Assembly (NCBI RefSeq): GCF_021183625.1 | Contig: NZ_CP089214.1 | Location: 682,001-746,000, forward strand | Direction: 5' to 3' | DNA length: 64,000 nt | Source of the DNA: Nocardia asteroides | GTDB lineage: Bacteria; Actinomycetota; Actinomycetes; Mycobacteriales; Mycobacteriaceae | Shown here: one piece after another, positions 30,359-39,051 of the stretch | Position numbering within the stretch: the first letter of the stretch is position 1 | Layout: the number at the start of each line of letters is the position of its first letter | Program-made: the position numbers and the translations under genes | Notes under the pieces: generated by a model | What the model saw: only the letters and a program-made list of their open reading frames with translations | Databases searched by the model: none | Told to the model about the DNA's origin: nothing

Positions 30359-31257
30359 CCGGCCGCCGCCAGCGGTAACGCGGAGCCGGCGCGGCACCGG
30401 GCGGCCTGCTCGCCGAGGTAGGCGTTCAGCGCGGCGCGGGCCCGCTCGCCGTCGGGGCCGAGTTCCCGCTCCGGCACGCGCCACATCCGCAGCGTGGGAA
30501 GCAGGACCTCGGTCAGGTGCACAGTGGAGTCGTACCCACCGTAGGCCGCGAAAATCGCCGCTTCCCTGCCGAATCCGGGCAGCGCGGCGTGCGGTGGCCG
30601 GAAGCCGGCGACCACCTCGGCCACCGCGCGCATGCCCGCGTCCGGGGCCAGCGCGAGCGCGGCGGCGGTGAGATCGCGGAAGAAGATCAGGTGCAGGTTC
30701 TCGTCGGCGGCCACCCGGCGCAGCATTCGCTCGGTGGCGGGCTGGGTGCTGCGCGCGCCGACCCGCCGGTACGCGGTGCGGATGGCGGCGTGCGCGAGCG
30801 TCGCGTAGACCAGCGCCGGCAACGGCCCGGCATCCGCCGCCGGCCAGCGCACCCCGGCGTCGGCGCGGGCCAGCCTGGCCGCCTCGAACTCGGCCGGGCC
30901 GGCGATGCCGGTGCCGATCAGGTAGTCGCGGAGCACGATCGCGTGCCTGCCCTGCTCGGCCGTCCAGCGCCCGATCCAGGCGCCCCACGCGCCATCCCGG
31001 CCGAAGGCCGCGCACAGCGCGCGGTGCCAGGCGGGCAGGTCGTGCTCGAGCAGCGCGAGCGCGGTCAGCATGCGCCCGGTGCCCGCGTCGGATTCCGGAA
31101 TCGGGGCAACGAGGTGAATTCCGTGGCGGTCGGCGATATTTCGGCCGCGCGGGCGGTGCTCGTCGGGATCCCATTTCCGCGCCTTACGCAGATGATCGCG
31201 CAGTGCGCGTCCGGCCACCGGTTCGAGATCACGCGCGATTGCCCGGTCGGTCGGCAT
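30355..31257 (-). CDS. Acyl-ACP desaturase (DesA-like)
   Basis: This 300-residue protein is of the soluble di-iron stearoyl-ACP desaturase family. Ligand motifs are visible as E in LALLEHDLP, EQGRH (ExxH) and DENLH (ExxH), all in helical context. It would introduce a double bond into acyl-ACP, in mycobacteria during meromycolate or unsaturated fatty acid synthesis. ATG 31257 has GAGGAG 8 bp upstream and is preferred to a start at 31311. It is first in a two-gene operon with the Ag85-like gene (ATGA overlap), directly tying lipid desaturation to an extracytoplasmic acyltransferase-like protein. Confidence 0.88.
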   Translation of the reverse strand: MPTDRAIARDLEPVAGRALRDHLRKARKWDPDEHRPRGRNIADRHGIHLVAPIPESDAGTGRMLTALALLEHDLPAWHRALCAAFGRDGAWGAWIGRWTAEQGRHAIVLRDYLIGTGIAGPAEFEAARLARADAGVRWPAADAGPLPALVYATLAHAAIRTAYRRVGARSTQPATERMLRRVAADENLHLIFFRDLTAAALALAPDAGMRAVAEVVAGFRPPHAALPGFGREAAIFAAYGGYDSTVHLTEVLLPTLRMWRVPERELGPDGERARAALNAYLGEQAARCRAGSALPLAAAG

Positions 31258-31317
31258 TGCAGAACTCCTCACCGGCCCGGAAACGCCGGGCCCACCTGCC
31301 ACGATAGGCAACGGCGC

Positions 31318-32277
31318 TCAGGCGGAGCGACCGATCCGCGCGGCGTTGGGCGGAGTGACGACTCCCCTGCGCGCCTGCTGGGGCGCATCACAAGCGCGGC
31401 CGTCGGCGATGTCCGGAATGGAGTACAGCCCGGGGCCGCGGCCGGACTCGCGGATATCGTCGAGCATGTCGTGCGCGCGCGCGGCCAATTCCGGAATGCG
31501 CCCGGTGGCGCCCGCGGTGACGGCGGCGGTGAGCGGCACCTCGGCGGCCTCGCTGAGCACCGCGAGCGTCTCGGTGCGCATGGTCGCCGCGGTCAGCGCG
31601 GCATCGGCGTCCAGCGGGACGAGCACGGTGCCGCCGTGGGTGCCGAGCAGCGCGAGCGCCCTGGAGCCGAAGGGGTTGGCGAGCGCCGCCTGCACCCGGC
31701 GCAGCTTGCGCCGCGCCACCGAGGCGGCGCCGAAGCCGCGCTCCTCGTCCGGATGCGGGGGAATAGCCAGTGCGACCACCTGGTAGGAATCGGCCACCCG
31801 GATCCCGCTCTGCCGCGCCATCCGGTGCACCCCGTGCCCGCCGAGGAGCGCGGCGACCATGGTCTGCGCGGCGGTCTGATGCTCGCGAGCGACCGCCCGG
31901 TGCTCGTCGGCGTAGGCCGCGGAGGCGAGCACGGTGACCCGCTCCAGCGCGCGCAGCAGCAGCTCGGCGCCCTCGACCACCGGCAGCGCCTCGGGCCCCG
32001 ACTCCTCGGCCAGCAGCGCCAGCCCGGCCCGCACGCCGTCGTGGCAGGCCTCCAGCACCGCCTCGAGCGGGACGCCCTCGCGTGCCCAGCGCGCCGCCGA
32101 CCCGCCCGGATCGGTCGCGGCGGCGGTGCTGCGCGGGCGCAGCGACCGCGCCGTCTCGGCGAGCAGGGTGCGGGCGGCGTCGGCGACGTCCCCGCCGGGC
32201 AGCGTCCGCCCGCGGGTGAGATGTTCGACGAGTTTCGATTCCAGGCTCGCCGCGCTGGTTCCGTGTGTGCCCACCAT
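31318..32277 (-). CDS. PucR-like regulator lacking the C-terminal HTH
   Basis: This is a 319-residue protein. The N-terminal half is the helical sensor-like region of actinobacterial PucR proteins (RWAREGVPLEAVLEACHDGVR...), and residues about 160-285 form the degenerate GGDEF-like domain (YQVVALAI, GGTVLVPLD, AAVTAGATG). Family members usually continue with a PucR C-terminal HTH. Here the protein ends about 30 residues after the GGDEF-like domain in a basic, unrelated tail. Only 60 bp remain before the desaturase start, so the HTH is absent rather than frameshifted downstream. It may act through protein-protein contact or be a decayed regulator. Confidence 0.75.
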   Translation of the reverse strand: MVGTHGTSAASLESKLVEHLTRGRTLPGGDVADAARTLLAETARSLRPRSTAAATDPGGSAARWAREGVPLEAVLEACHDGVRAGLALLAEESGPEALPVVEGAELLLRALERVTVLASAAYADEHRAVAREHQTAAQTMVAALLGGHGVHRMARQSGIRVADSYQVVALAIPPHPDEERGFGAASVARRKLRRVQAALANPFGSRALALLGTHGGTVLVPLDADAALTAATMRTETLAVLSEAAEVPLTAAVTAGATGRIPELAARAHDMLDDIRESGRGPGLYSIPDIADGRACDAPQQARRGVVTPPNAARIGRSA

Positions 32278-32822
32278 GACTACCGAAGGCTAGCGATCCG
32301 GAGCCGGAATGCACCCGCTCCGACCCCTTGTTGCACCCAAGTCATCAGCCCGCCGCCGAGCCCTTGGGGGGAATCACAAGCAGATCACGATGCCCGCCGG
32401 AATATGGGCCGAGGATACGCGGTGCCGTGCGGTAATCCACCGGGGACCAGGGGTCCAGCCGGGTAACGAAAATTCGGAATGGCGCGGCCGCGAAAGGGAT
32501 CCGGCCGGTCGACATTCGCCGCATTGTTGCCGAAGCGTGACGGAGACGCAGCGCCGGCCGCGCATTCCCGGCGCTGCGCCGCGCCTACGATAAACCCGCA
32601 GGAGACCGGAGCGCGGCAGCGGCGGGCATTTGTGGATACCTTCATGACGCGGCGCCGCGGCGCACAGGGGCCGCACACAACGCGCGACGCCGCCCCGGCT
32701 GTGAAGTGTCAAGGAATCACCCCGGCCCCTGCCCCGCGGGGCGCTGACCGCTAGCATCGGGCCTTCGCCCGCCGACGGGCACGGGCGACGCCGAGAGTTC
32801 GAAGAAGGTAGACGAGTAGACG
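32278..32822. other. 545-bp intergenic region, no gene seen
   Basis: This divergent region lies between the PucR-like gene and the carboxylase gene. Open frames here have atypical composition and no ribosome binding site. It presumably holds the promoters of both flanking genes. I could not identify a clear promoter pair or operator. Confidence 0.5.
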
Positions 32823-34373
32823 ATGAGCGGTACCCGAGAGAAGCTGGAACAGCTGCAGGCCGTCCTCGAGCTGGCCGGGGAGCCGGCGGGCGAGGCGGGG
32901 ATCGCCAAACGCAAGGCCAAGGAGATCCCGAGTGCCCGCGAGCGGGTCCGGATGCTGCTCGACCCGGGCACCTTCGTCGAGATCGGCGCGCTCGCGCGTC
33001 AGCCCTACACCGACAACGCCATGTACGGCGACGGCGTCGTCACCGGCCGCGGCTACATCGACGGCCGCCCGGTCGTCGTCGTCGCGCACGACCAGACCGT
33101 GTTCGGCGGGTCGGTCGGCGAGATGTTCGGCCGCAAGGTGGCGGCCGCGCTCGACTTCGCGCTGCAGAACGGCTGCCCGGTGGTGGCGATCAACGACTCC
33201 GGCGGCGCCCGGATCCAGGACGCGGTCACCTCGCTGGCCTGGTACGCCCGGATGAGCAGGCGGCAGGAGGAGCTCTCCGGCTTCGTGCCGCAGGTCTCGA
33301 TCATGCTCGGCAAGTGCGCGGCGGGCTCGGTGTACGGCCCGGTGAACACCGACATCCTGGTCGCCACCGAGAACTCCTACATGTTCGTCACCGGCCCCGA
33401 GGTCATCAAGGCGGTCACCGGCGAGGAGGTGACGATGGAGGAGCTCGGCGGCGCCCGGGTGCAGGCCGACAACGGCACCATCCACCACGTCGCCACCACC
33501 GAGCGCCAGGCGTTCGACTGGGCGCGCAAGTACCTCAGCTACATGCCGACCAACTGCCTGGAGGCCCCGCCGCTGGTCAACCCCGGTCTGGAGCCGGAGC
33601 TCACCGACTCCGACCGCGAGCTGGACACGATCATCCCGGACTCGGACCGCGCGGGCTACGACATGCACGAGATCATCCTGCGCTGCTTCGACGACGGTGA
33701 CTTCCACGAGATCGCCGAGGACAGCGCGCGCAACCTGATCGTCGGCTTCGCCCGGGTCGACGGCCGCGCGATCGGCGTCGTCGCGAACCAGCCGATGCAG
33801 CTCGGCGGCGCCATCGACGCGGCGGCCTCGGACAAGGCCACGCACTTCATCCGGCTCTGCGACGCCTTCAGCCTGCCGCTGGTCTTCCTGGTCGACAACC
33901 CGGGCGTGCTGCCCGGCGTCGAGGAGGAGCGCAACGGCGTCATCAAGCGCGGCGGCCGGTTCTTCCGCGCGGTGATCGAGGCGACGGTCCCGATGGTCAC
34001 CGTCGTCATCCGCAAGGCCTACGGCGGCGGCTACGCGGTGATGGGGTGCAAGCAGCTCGGCGCCGACATCAGCCTGGCCTGGCCGACCGCGCGGATCGCG
34101 GTCATGGGCGCGGAGAGCGCGGTCGGCATCGTCGGCAAGCGGCAGCTCATGAAGGTGCCCGAGGAGCAGCGGGCCGCGGTCCGCGATTTCATGATCGACC
34201 AGTACAACACCACCACCGCCACCCCGTGGATCGCCGCCGAGCGCGGCTACATCGACGCGGTGATCGAGCCGTCGTCCACCCGGCTGGAGATCCGGCGCGC
34301 GCTGCGGCTGCTGCGCGAGAAGGAGCTCACGAAGCGGCACAACCCGCGCAAGCACTCGCTCTTCCCGGTGTAG
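32823..34373 (+). CDS. accD: Acyl-CoA carboxylase, carboxyltransferase (beta) subunit
   Basis: This 516-residue protein contains both carboxyltransferase domains. The N-domain (about 1-250) has [17 protein letters not shown] and DSGGARIQD, and the C-domain has [27 protein letters not shown] and [16 protein letters not shown]. It transfers carboxyl from biotin to acetyl- or propionyl-CoA and needs a biotinylated alpha chain encoded elsewhere. In mycolic-acid bacteria such subunits (AccD4-6 type) make malonyl- and methylmalonyl-CoA for fatty and mycolic acids. It could also supply PKS extender units. The exact paralogue and substrate cannot be fixed without a tree. Its stop lies 6 bp before a convergent gene. 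Confidence 0.93.
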   Translation: MSGTREKLEQLQAVLELAGEPAGEAGIAKRKAKEIPSARERVRMLLDPGTFVEIGALARQPYTDNAMYGDGVVTGRGYIDGRPVVVVAHDQTVFGGSVGEMFGRKVAAALDFALQNGCPVVAINDSGGARIQDAVTSLAWYARMSRRQEELSGFVPQVSIMLGKCAAGSVYGPVNTDILVATENSYMFVTGPEVIKAVTGEEVTMEELGGARVQADNGTIHHVATTERQAFDWARKYLSYMPTNCLEAPPLVNPGLEPELTDSDRELDTIIPDSDRAGYDMHEIILRCFDDGDFHEIAEDSARNLIVGFARVDGRAIGVVANQPMQLGGAIDAAASDKATHFIRLCDAFSLPLVFLVDNPGVLPGVEEERNGVIKRGGRFFRAVIEATVPMVTVVIRKAYGGGYAVMGCKQLGADISLAWPTARIAVMGAESAVGIVGKRQLMKVPEEQRAAVRDFMIDQYNTTTATPWIAAERGYIDAVIEPSSTRLEIRRALRLLREKELTKRHNPRKHSLFPV

Positions 34374-34379
34374 GCGGGG

Positions 34380-34964
34380 TCAGGCGCCCGCGCCGCCCGC
34401 CCAGGGCGCGCAGGCCCATTCGCGATCCCAGGCGCGCGAGCGTTTGCGGTCGAGCGCGACGCGCAGCGCGAGGTAGCCGCCGCCGCAGAGCAGCAGCGCG
34501 GCGAGCAGCACCCCGGCGGTGAGCAGGACCGCGCGGCCGAGCGGCCTGGCCGCGGGCGGCGGCTCGACCGGCTCGCCCGCGGCGTTCAGCCAGACGGTCA
34601 CCTCGCCGCCGGGCGTCAGCAGCCCGGTGGCGCGGTGCACCGAGGTCCGCTCGGCGCCGTCGAGCCCGGTGAAGCGCACGGTCGCGCTGGAGACCGGGGC
34701 GTAGAGCGGTGCGTGCTCGGCGGTGAGCACGGTGGCCCGCACCGGGTGCAGCTTCGCCTGCTCGGCCGCGGCCGCGCGCACCTCCGCCCGGTACACCGGC
34801 CCGGCGACCAGCAGCGCGGCCAGCGGCAGCGAGGCGAGGAAGGCCAGCAGCAGCAGCGCGGCGAGCACCGTCTGCATGCGGTCCTCCGGGCGGCGCATGG
34901 GGTTGCGGTCCAGCCCGGCGCGCCTGCAGGTGCGGCGCAGCGGGCCCGTCTGCCGGACGCTCAT
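34380..34964 (-). CDS. Rv1733c-like membrane protein
   Basis: This is a 194-residue protein with two transmembrane segments (about 30-55 and 140-165) around an extracytoplasmic domain of about 85 residues. The N-terminal RRAGLDRNPMRRPEDRMQ and EQAKLHPVRATVL resemble the Rv1733c family of mycobacterial membrane antigens, whose function is unknown. ATG 34964 overlaps the TetR stop (ATGA), so it is translated with the regulator and probably belongs to its regulon. Confidence 0.75.
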   Translation of the reverse strand: MSVRQTGPLRRTCRRAGLDRNPMRRPEDRMQTVLAALLLLAFLASLPLAALLVAGPVYRAEVRAAAAEQAKLHPVRATVLTAEHAPLYAPVSSATVRFTGLDGAERTSVHRATGLLTPGGEVTVWLNAAGEPVEPPPAARPLGRAVLLTAGVLLAALLLCGGGYLALRVALDRKRSRAWDREWACAPWAGGAGA

Positions 34965-35620
34965 GTCAGGGACTCCTCGGGAAGACGGCCCGCCGCATCG
35001 GCGACGAGCAGCAGGTGCGCGTCGAAGAACTCGCCGACCAGCCGCGGCAGCGCGTCCGGGTCGTCCCCGGTCGCCCAGGTCTGGAAGGCGGCGAGCAGTA
35101 CTCCGGAGCCGGCCGCGACGGCGGCGGCCGGGCGCCGGTCGACGGCGGGGTCGACGCCGAGCCGCGCGGCCAGGATCTCGACGGCCGCGCGCTGCCCGGA
35201 CAGCCGGATGCGCTGGTAGCCGGTGAAGAGCCGCGGCTCGCTGTCGAAGCGGCGGAAGACCACCCAGCGTCTGGTCCACAGCGGGACGTCGCCGTCGCCC
35301 TGCCCGGCGGCGGCCAGCCAGACGTCGACCGCGCTGCGGTAGGCGAGCAGCGGGGGTTCGGGGAGGGGCCGGTCGCGCAGCGCCGCGTTGAAGACATCGA
35401 CGTCGCGGTCGATATCGCCGAGCACCGCGTCCTCGATGGAGGCGAAGTGCCTGCTGAAGGTGCGCCGGGTGACCCCGGCCCTGCCCGCGATGTCCTCCAC
35501 CGCCACCCCGGCCAGCCCCCGCTCGACCAGCAGGTCGAAAGCGGCACGCGAGAGCGCGGTCCGGCTGCGCCGGGTGCGCTGTCTGCGGCCGTCGAGGTCG
35601 ACATCGTCGTCGCCACTCAT
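34961..35620 (-). CDS. TetR-family transcriptional regulator
   Basis: This is a 219-residue regulator. The HTH is near residues 18-62 (RTALSRAAFDLLVERG, VEDIAGRAGVTRRTFSRHF), followed by a helical ligand-binding domain. It is divergent from the acyl-CoA synthetase gene, with about 320 bp between them containing dyad sequences. This arrangement often means control by acyl-CoA. It is first in an operon with the Rv1733c-like gene. Confidence 0.9.
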   Translation of the reverse strand: MSGDDDVDLDGRRQRTRRSRTALSRAAFDLLVERGLAGVAVEDIAGRAGVTRRTFSRHFASIEDAVLGDIDRDVDVFNAALRDRPLPEPPLLAYRSAVDVWLAAAGQGDGDVPLWTRRWVVFRRFDSEPRLFTGYQRIRLSGQRAAVEILAARLGVDPAVDRRPAAAVAAGSGVLLAAFQTWATGDDPDALPRLVGEFFDAHLLLVADAAGRLPEESLT

Positions 35621-35630
35621 GCCCGGAGTG

Positions 35631-35640
35631 TAGCGCGCTA
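35631..35640. promoter_or_regulatory. Palindrome near the TetR start
   Basis: The perfect 10-bp palindrome TAGCGCGCTA lies 11 bp before the TetR ATG, where a bound repressor would block its own transcription or translation. It is short, so the evidence is only suggestive. Confidence 0.25.
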
Positions 35641-35856
35641 TTGTCCCGCGGAGACATAACTTCGCCGAACCGGCCCGGCAGTGCTATTTCACAACGAAAC
35701 ACGATCCGCTGCGGTATATTTCACGAATTTTGCGGAATCGGCCCGGCTTCCCCTCGGGCAAATTATGCGCCGCTTTCTCCGTCCGAGACGGCGAAACGAC
35801 GTTCCTGCCCGTGAATTTCACTCTCTCCGCCAGCCTGACCAGGGATGACGGGACGG

Positions 35857-35888
35857 CACTTGACCAAGTGTGTGTCCACGGTTACAAA
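35857..35888 (+). promoter_or_regulatory. Promoter with overlapping operator-like dyad, upstream of the acyl-CoA synthetase
   Basis: TTGACC (35860-35865) and TACAAA (35883-35888) are 17 bp apart and match 5/6 and 4/6 of the sigma-70 consensus. The -35 box is embedded in the perfect inverted repeat CACTTG-AC-CAAGTG (35857-35870). A TetR dimer on this dyad would occlude RNA polymerase. The start codon is 54 bp downstream of the -10. Confidence 0.5.
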
Positions 35889-35942
35889 TAAAATTCCCGC
35901 CGACCCGAGCTCTTCGAACCGGCCGACGAGAAGTGCAAGCGC

Positions 35943-38042
35943 TTGGTTACCGACGTAATAGACGTGGTCGCGGAGTTCCCGGTCGACCGCAAGGCAGTAT
36001 CGGATCTGCTGCGGATCCCGGATACCTACCCGCGGCTGTTCCCCGGCATCGGCGCGTGCGACCCGCTGGAGACGGTCGAGGGCGACCCGGTGGTCCGCTT
36101 CCGGGTCGGCACCCCCGCGACCGAGATCCGCACGCACGTGGTGCGGATGACCTCCGCGCGCGACGGCGACAGCATCGAGCTGCACTGCCCCGCGCAGGGC
36201 AGCTTCACCTCCATCCGGCTGGAGGGCGACCAGCACCGGACCCGGGTGACGGTCACCTTCTTCGCGCCCGCGCGCATGCACCCCGGCCTGGCCGAGCTGC
36301 CCAACTCCGCGGTGGCCGACTGGGCCGTCCGCGGGTTGAAGCGGGTGGCCGACCTGCTGCTCGGCGCTCCCACCTCGGTGGCGGTCAACGGCGAGGATGC
36401 CCCGCTGCGCAGGCGCGCCGACATCGCCAGGCAGGTGGTGGCCGGCGGCGTCCTGCGCACCTACCGCCCGGACTCCGCGCTGCGGCAGTGGCGCAGGCTC
36501 GCCGAGTACGGCTTCAACCTGGCGGGCGGGTACGCCTCCGGCGCGGTCCGGGTGCCGAACCGGCCCGCCGTCGTCGACGCCTGGGGCTCGCGGACCTTCG
36601 CCGAGATGCACCGGCGCACCGAGCTACTCGCCGCCGCCATGGCCGAGGCCGGGCTCGGCGCCGGTGACGCCGTCGGCATCCTGGCCCGCAACCACGGCGC
36701 CATGGTGGAGACCATGGTCGCCGCGGGCAAGCTCGGGGTGGACGCGGTGCTGCTGAACACCGGGCTGCCCGCGCGCCGGATCGAGGAGATCGTGCAGCGC
36801 GACCGGCTGGAGGCGCTCTTCGTCGACGCCGAGTACGACCACCTGGTGCAGTACCTGCACACCGACCTGCCCCGGTTCCGCACCGAGAACGTGCCCGGCG
36901 ACGACCGGAACGTCACCACCGAGGACCTGATCGGCGACGGGCACCGCGAGTACCGCAAGCCGGTGCAGCCGGGCAGGCTCGTCGTGCTCACCTCCGGCAC
37001 CTCGGGCACCCCGAAGGGCGCGCGCCGCCCGCACCCGAAGGGGTTCGCGACGGTCGCCGCGCTGATGTCCCGGATTCCGCTGCGCAGCGACGAGAACATG
37101 CTGATCCCGGCGCCGCTCTTCCACACCTGGGGGCTGGCCGCGCTGCAGCTGAGCACCGCGATCCGGGCTACCGTGGTGCTGCCGGACCGGTTCGACGCGC
37201 AGGAGTGCCTGCGGCTGGTGCACGAACACCGGATCACCACGCTGATCGTCGTGCCGATCATGGTGAACCGCATCCTGGACCTGCCCGCCGGCGTGCGCGA
37301 CCGCTACGACACCTCCAGCCTGCGCATCGTCGCGAGCTGCGGCGCCCCGCTGGCCGGGGCCACCGTGCTCGACTTCATGGACACCTACGGCGACATCCTC
37401 TACAACGTCTACGGCTCCACCGAGGTCTCCTGGGCGACCATCGCCGACCCGGACGACCTGCGCACCTCCCCCACCACCGCGGGCCGCCCGCCGCTCGGCA
37501 CCAGGCTGGGGGTGCTCGGCCCGGACCGCAAGCCGCTGCCGGTCGGCCGGATCGGGCGGGTCTTCGTCGGCAACCACATGCTCTTCGACGGCTACGTGAA
37601 CTCCGCGCCGCCGGACGAGGCGGACGGCATGCTCGACACCGGCGACCTCGGCTACCTGGACGCCACCGGCAAGTTGTTCATCGCGGGCCGCGACGACGAG
37701 ATGATCATCTCCGGCGGCGAGAACGTCTTCCCGCGCCCGGTCGAGGAGGCGCTGGCGCATCTGCCGCAGGTGAGCGAGGTGGCGGTGGTCGGCGTCCCGG
37801 ATCGGGAGTACGGCCAGCGGCTCGCCGCCTTCGTGGTGAAACGGGAGGGCGCGGGGCTGGATTCGGACATGGTGCGCAACTACGTGCGGCACCGGCTGAG
37901 CCGCTTCTCGGTGCCGCGCGACGTCACCTTCCTGAGCGCGCTGCCGCGCGGCGAGACCGGCAAGATCCTCAAGCGGATGCTGGTCGGGGCCGGGGGTGAC
38001 CCGCCCCTCCCTCCCCCGGCCCTGGGGACGGCGATGCCCTGA
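35943..38042 (+). CDS. SRPBCC domain fused to an AMP-binding acyl-CoA synthetase (FadD-like)
   Basis: This is a 699-residue protein. Residues about 1-150 form an SRPBCC (polyketide cyclase/START-like) domain: DVVAEFPVDRKAV, YPRLFPG, VVRFRVG, RVTVTFFAP and a C-terminal amphipathic helix. Residues about 185-690 are an ANL-family synthetase with LTSGTSGTPKG (P-loop), YGSTEVSW, DTGDLGYLD, RDDEMIISGGENVFP and the adenylation lysine in ETGKILKR. It should activate a carboxylic acid to an acyl-AMP and then the CoA ester; the extra domain may bind the hydrophobic substrate. The TTG start at 35943 has GAGAAG upstream and keeps the SRPBCC domain intact. It is divergent from the TetR gene, its probable regulator. 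The fusion is unusual for FadD proteins. Confidence 0.88.
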   Translation: MVTDVIDVVAEFPVDRKAVSDLLRIPDTYPRLFPGIGACDPLETVEGDPVVRFRVGTPATEIRTHVVRMTSARDGDSIELHCPAQGSFTSIRLEGDQHRTRVTVTFFAPARMHPGLAELPNSAVADWAVRGLKRVADLLLGAPTSVAVNGEDAPLRRRADIARQVVAGGVLRTYRPDSALRQWRRLAEYGFNLAGGYASGAVRVPNRPAVVDAWGSRTFAEMHRRTELLAAAMAEAGLGAGDAVGILARNHGAMVETMVAAGKLGVDAVLLNTGLPARRIEEIVQRDRLEALFVDAEYDHLVQYLHTDLPRFRTENVPGDDRNVTTEDLIGDGHREYRKPVQPGRLVVLTSGTSGTPKGARRPHPKGFATVAALMSRIPLRSDENMLIPAPLFHTWGLAALQLSTAIRATVVLPDRFDAQECLRLVHEHRITTLIVVPIMVNRILDLPAGVRDRYDTSSLRIVASCGAPLAGATVLDFMDTYGDILYNVYGSTEVSWATIADPDDLRTSPTTAGRPPLGTRLGVLGPDRKPLPVGRIGRVFVGNHMLFDGYVNSAPPDEADGMLDTGDLGYLDATGKLFIAGRDDEMIISGGENVFPRPVEEALAHLPQVSEVAVVGVPDREYGQRLAAFVVKREGAGLDSDMVRNYVRHRLSRFSVPRDVTFLSALPRGETGKILKRMLVGAGGDPPLPPPALGTAMP

Positions 38043-38054
38043 TCGATCAGGGCA
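38035..38054. terminator. 20-bp palindrome covering two convergent stop codons
   Basis: TGCCCTGATC and GATCAGGGCA form a perfect 20-bp palindrome, that is, an 8-bp stem with a TCGA loop. It includes the TGA of the synthetase gene and the TGA (complement) of the convergent small gene at 38047-38049. It may act as a compact bidirectional terminator. Confidence 0.5.
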
Positions 38055-38304
38055 GCTGAGCGCGCCCGACCCGGAGGTCGGGAACCGGCAGTGCGGACCC
38101 GGGGCACAACACCAGCGAATCGCCGGGGGCGGCCGGGAGCGCGCCCCGGCGGGGCGGCTCCTCGGCGGCGGCGAGGACCGGGAGCCCGTGCCACGGGCGG
38201 CCGCACCAGCCGTGCGGGCAGCGCGGAAAACCGGCGCCGGCTAGGGGTTCCGGCGCGAGCCTGCCCAGTGCCTCCAGGAAAGTTCCCGACCTGCCCATGG
38301 TCAT
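38047..38304 (-). CDS. Small Cys/His-containing protein of unknown function
   Basis: This is a possible 85-residue protein. After a short helical start (TFLEALGRLAP) it has RCPHGWCGRPWHGLP, a CxxxxC pair with nearby His residues that could bind zinc, followed by a loosely structured Pro/Ala-rich tail. The motif is too patterned for a random frame in GC-rich DNA, and the stop coincides with a convergent palindrome. ATG 38304 was chosen; ATG 38298 is an alternative. There is no strong ribosome binding site, so I keep it tentative. Confidence 0.45.
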   Translation of the reverse strand: MTMGRSGTFLEALGRLAPEPLAGAGFPRCPHGWCGRPWHGLPVLAAAEEPPRRGALPAAPGDSLVLCPGSALPVPDLRVGRAQLP

Positions 38305-38387
38305 CACCCCGTCTTCGCCGGTCGCGGCCTTGCACCCGATGGAGTGTCATTCTGCGGGTTCGGCAACCGATCCGCAACCATGTCGGG

Positions 38388-38918
38388 TCAGTCCCACCAG
38401 AGCCGCCAGATCGGCCGGAGCAGCCGCTCGGCCACCCCGTCCAGGGAACCGTAGTCCTGGTGCACCGCGTCCGGGCAGTAGGCGAACGCCTCGCGCGCGC
38501 CGCGGTCGTAGCGGCCCGGGTCGTCGGCGTCGCTCAGGTCGATGTCCGCGCGCACGGGGTCGCCGCCGTCGCGGGTGGTGAGCACGGCGGCGCCGTTCAG
38601 GGGGCCTGCCACGGCTTCCGGCTCGCCGGGGTGGTCGAGCGTGGAGCGCTCGATGAGGATCGGCCGGAAGCCGGTCTGCTCGAAGCGGTCGCGGAAGGCG
38701 CGCCACAGGTCGCAGGCCGGGTAGCCCGACGCCACCTCGGCCACCCACACGCTGCCGCCGTCGAGTTCGGTGCCGGGGACCGGGGTGAAGCCGGCGGCGC
38801 CGAGTTCGGTGTCGGCGGTGAGTAGTTCGCGCAGTGCGGCGTCGCGGCCGGGTGGGCCGGCGTCGGCCGGGACAGGGGGGTCGGGGATGAAGCGCGGTGC
38901 GGTGGTGTCGATGGTCAT
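38388..38918 (-). CDS. Hypothetical protein, possibly DUF4253-like
   Basis: This is a 176-residue acidic protein without signal or membrane segments. GGAGG lies 4 bp before ATG 38918, which sets the start; a longer frame to 39020 is unlikely. The stretch ACDLWRAFRDRFEQTGFRP resembles the helix plus TG-x-P pattern of DUF4253 proteins, and the C-terminus WRLWWD is unusually Trp-rich. No catalytic motif is visible. It stands alone, 84 bp downstream of the small Cys protein's start. Confidence 0.7.
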   Translation of the reverse strand: MTIDTTAPRFIPDPPVPADAGPPGRDAALRELLTADTELGAAGFTPVPGTELDGGSVWVAEVASGYPACDLWRAFRDRFEQTGFRPILIERSTLDHPGEPEAVAGPLNGAAVLTTRDGGDPVRADIDLSDADDPGRYDRGAREAFAYCPDAVHQDYGSLDGVAERLLRPIWRLWWD

Positions 38919-39051
38919 GGGGCCTCCGGTCGGCGATGTGCGGCGACCGTAGCGGGCGGGGGTGACAGCCACGGAAATGCCCGCGGGTGCGCGGTGCGGC
39001 CCCGGTAGGCTCGATAGCACCGCGCGCGGGCGCGGAGCGGGGAGGGATCAC

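Noticed and set aside
32479..32754. 91-codon + strand frame upstream of the carboxylase gene
   Set aside because: No ribosome binding site, biased Arg/Ala composition, no recognisable motif.
38091..38825. 244-codon + strand frame
   Set aside because: It is antisense to the DUF4253-like gene, with Arg/Gly/Val/Ala-biased composition.
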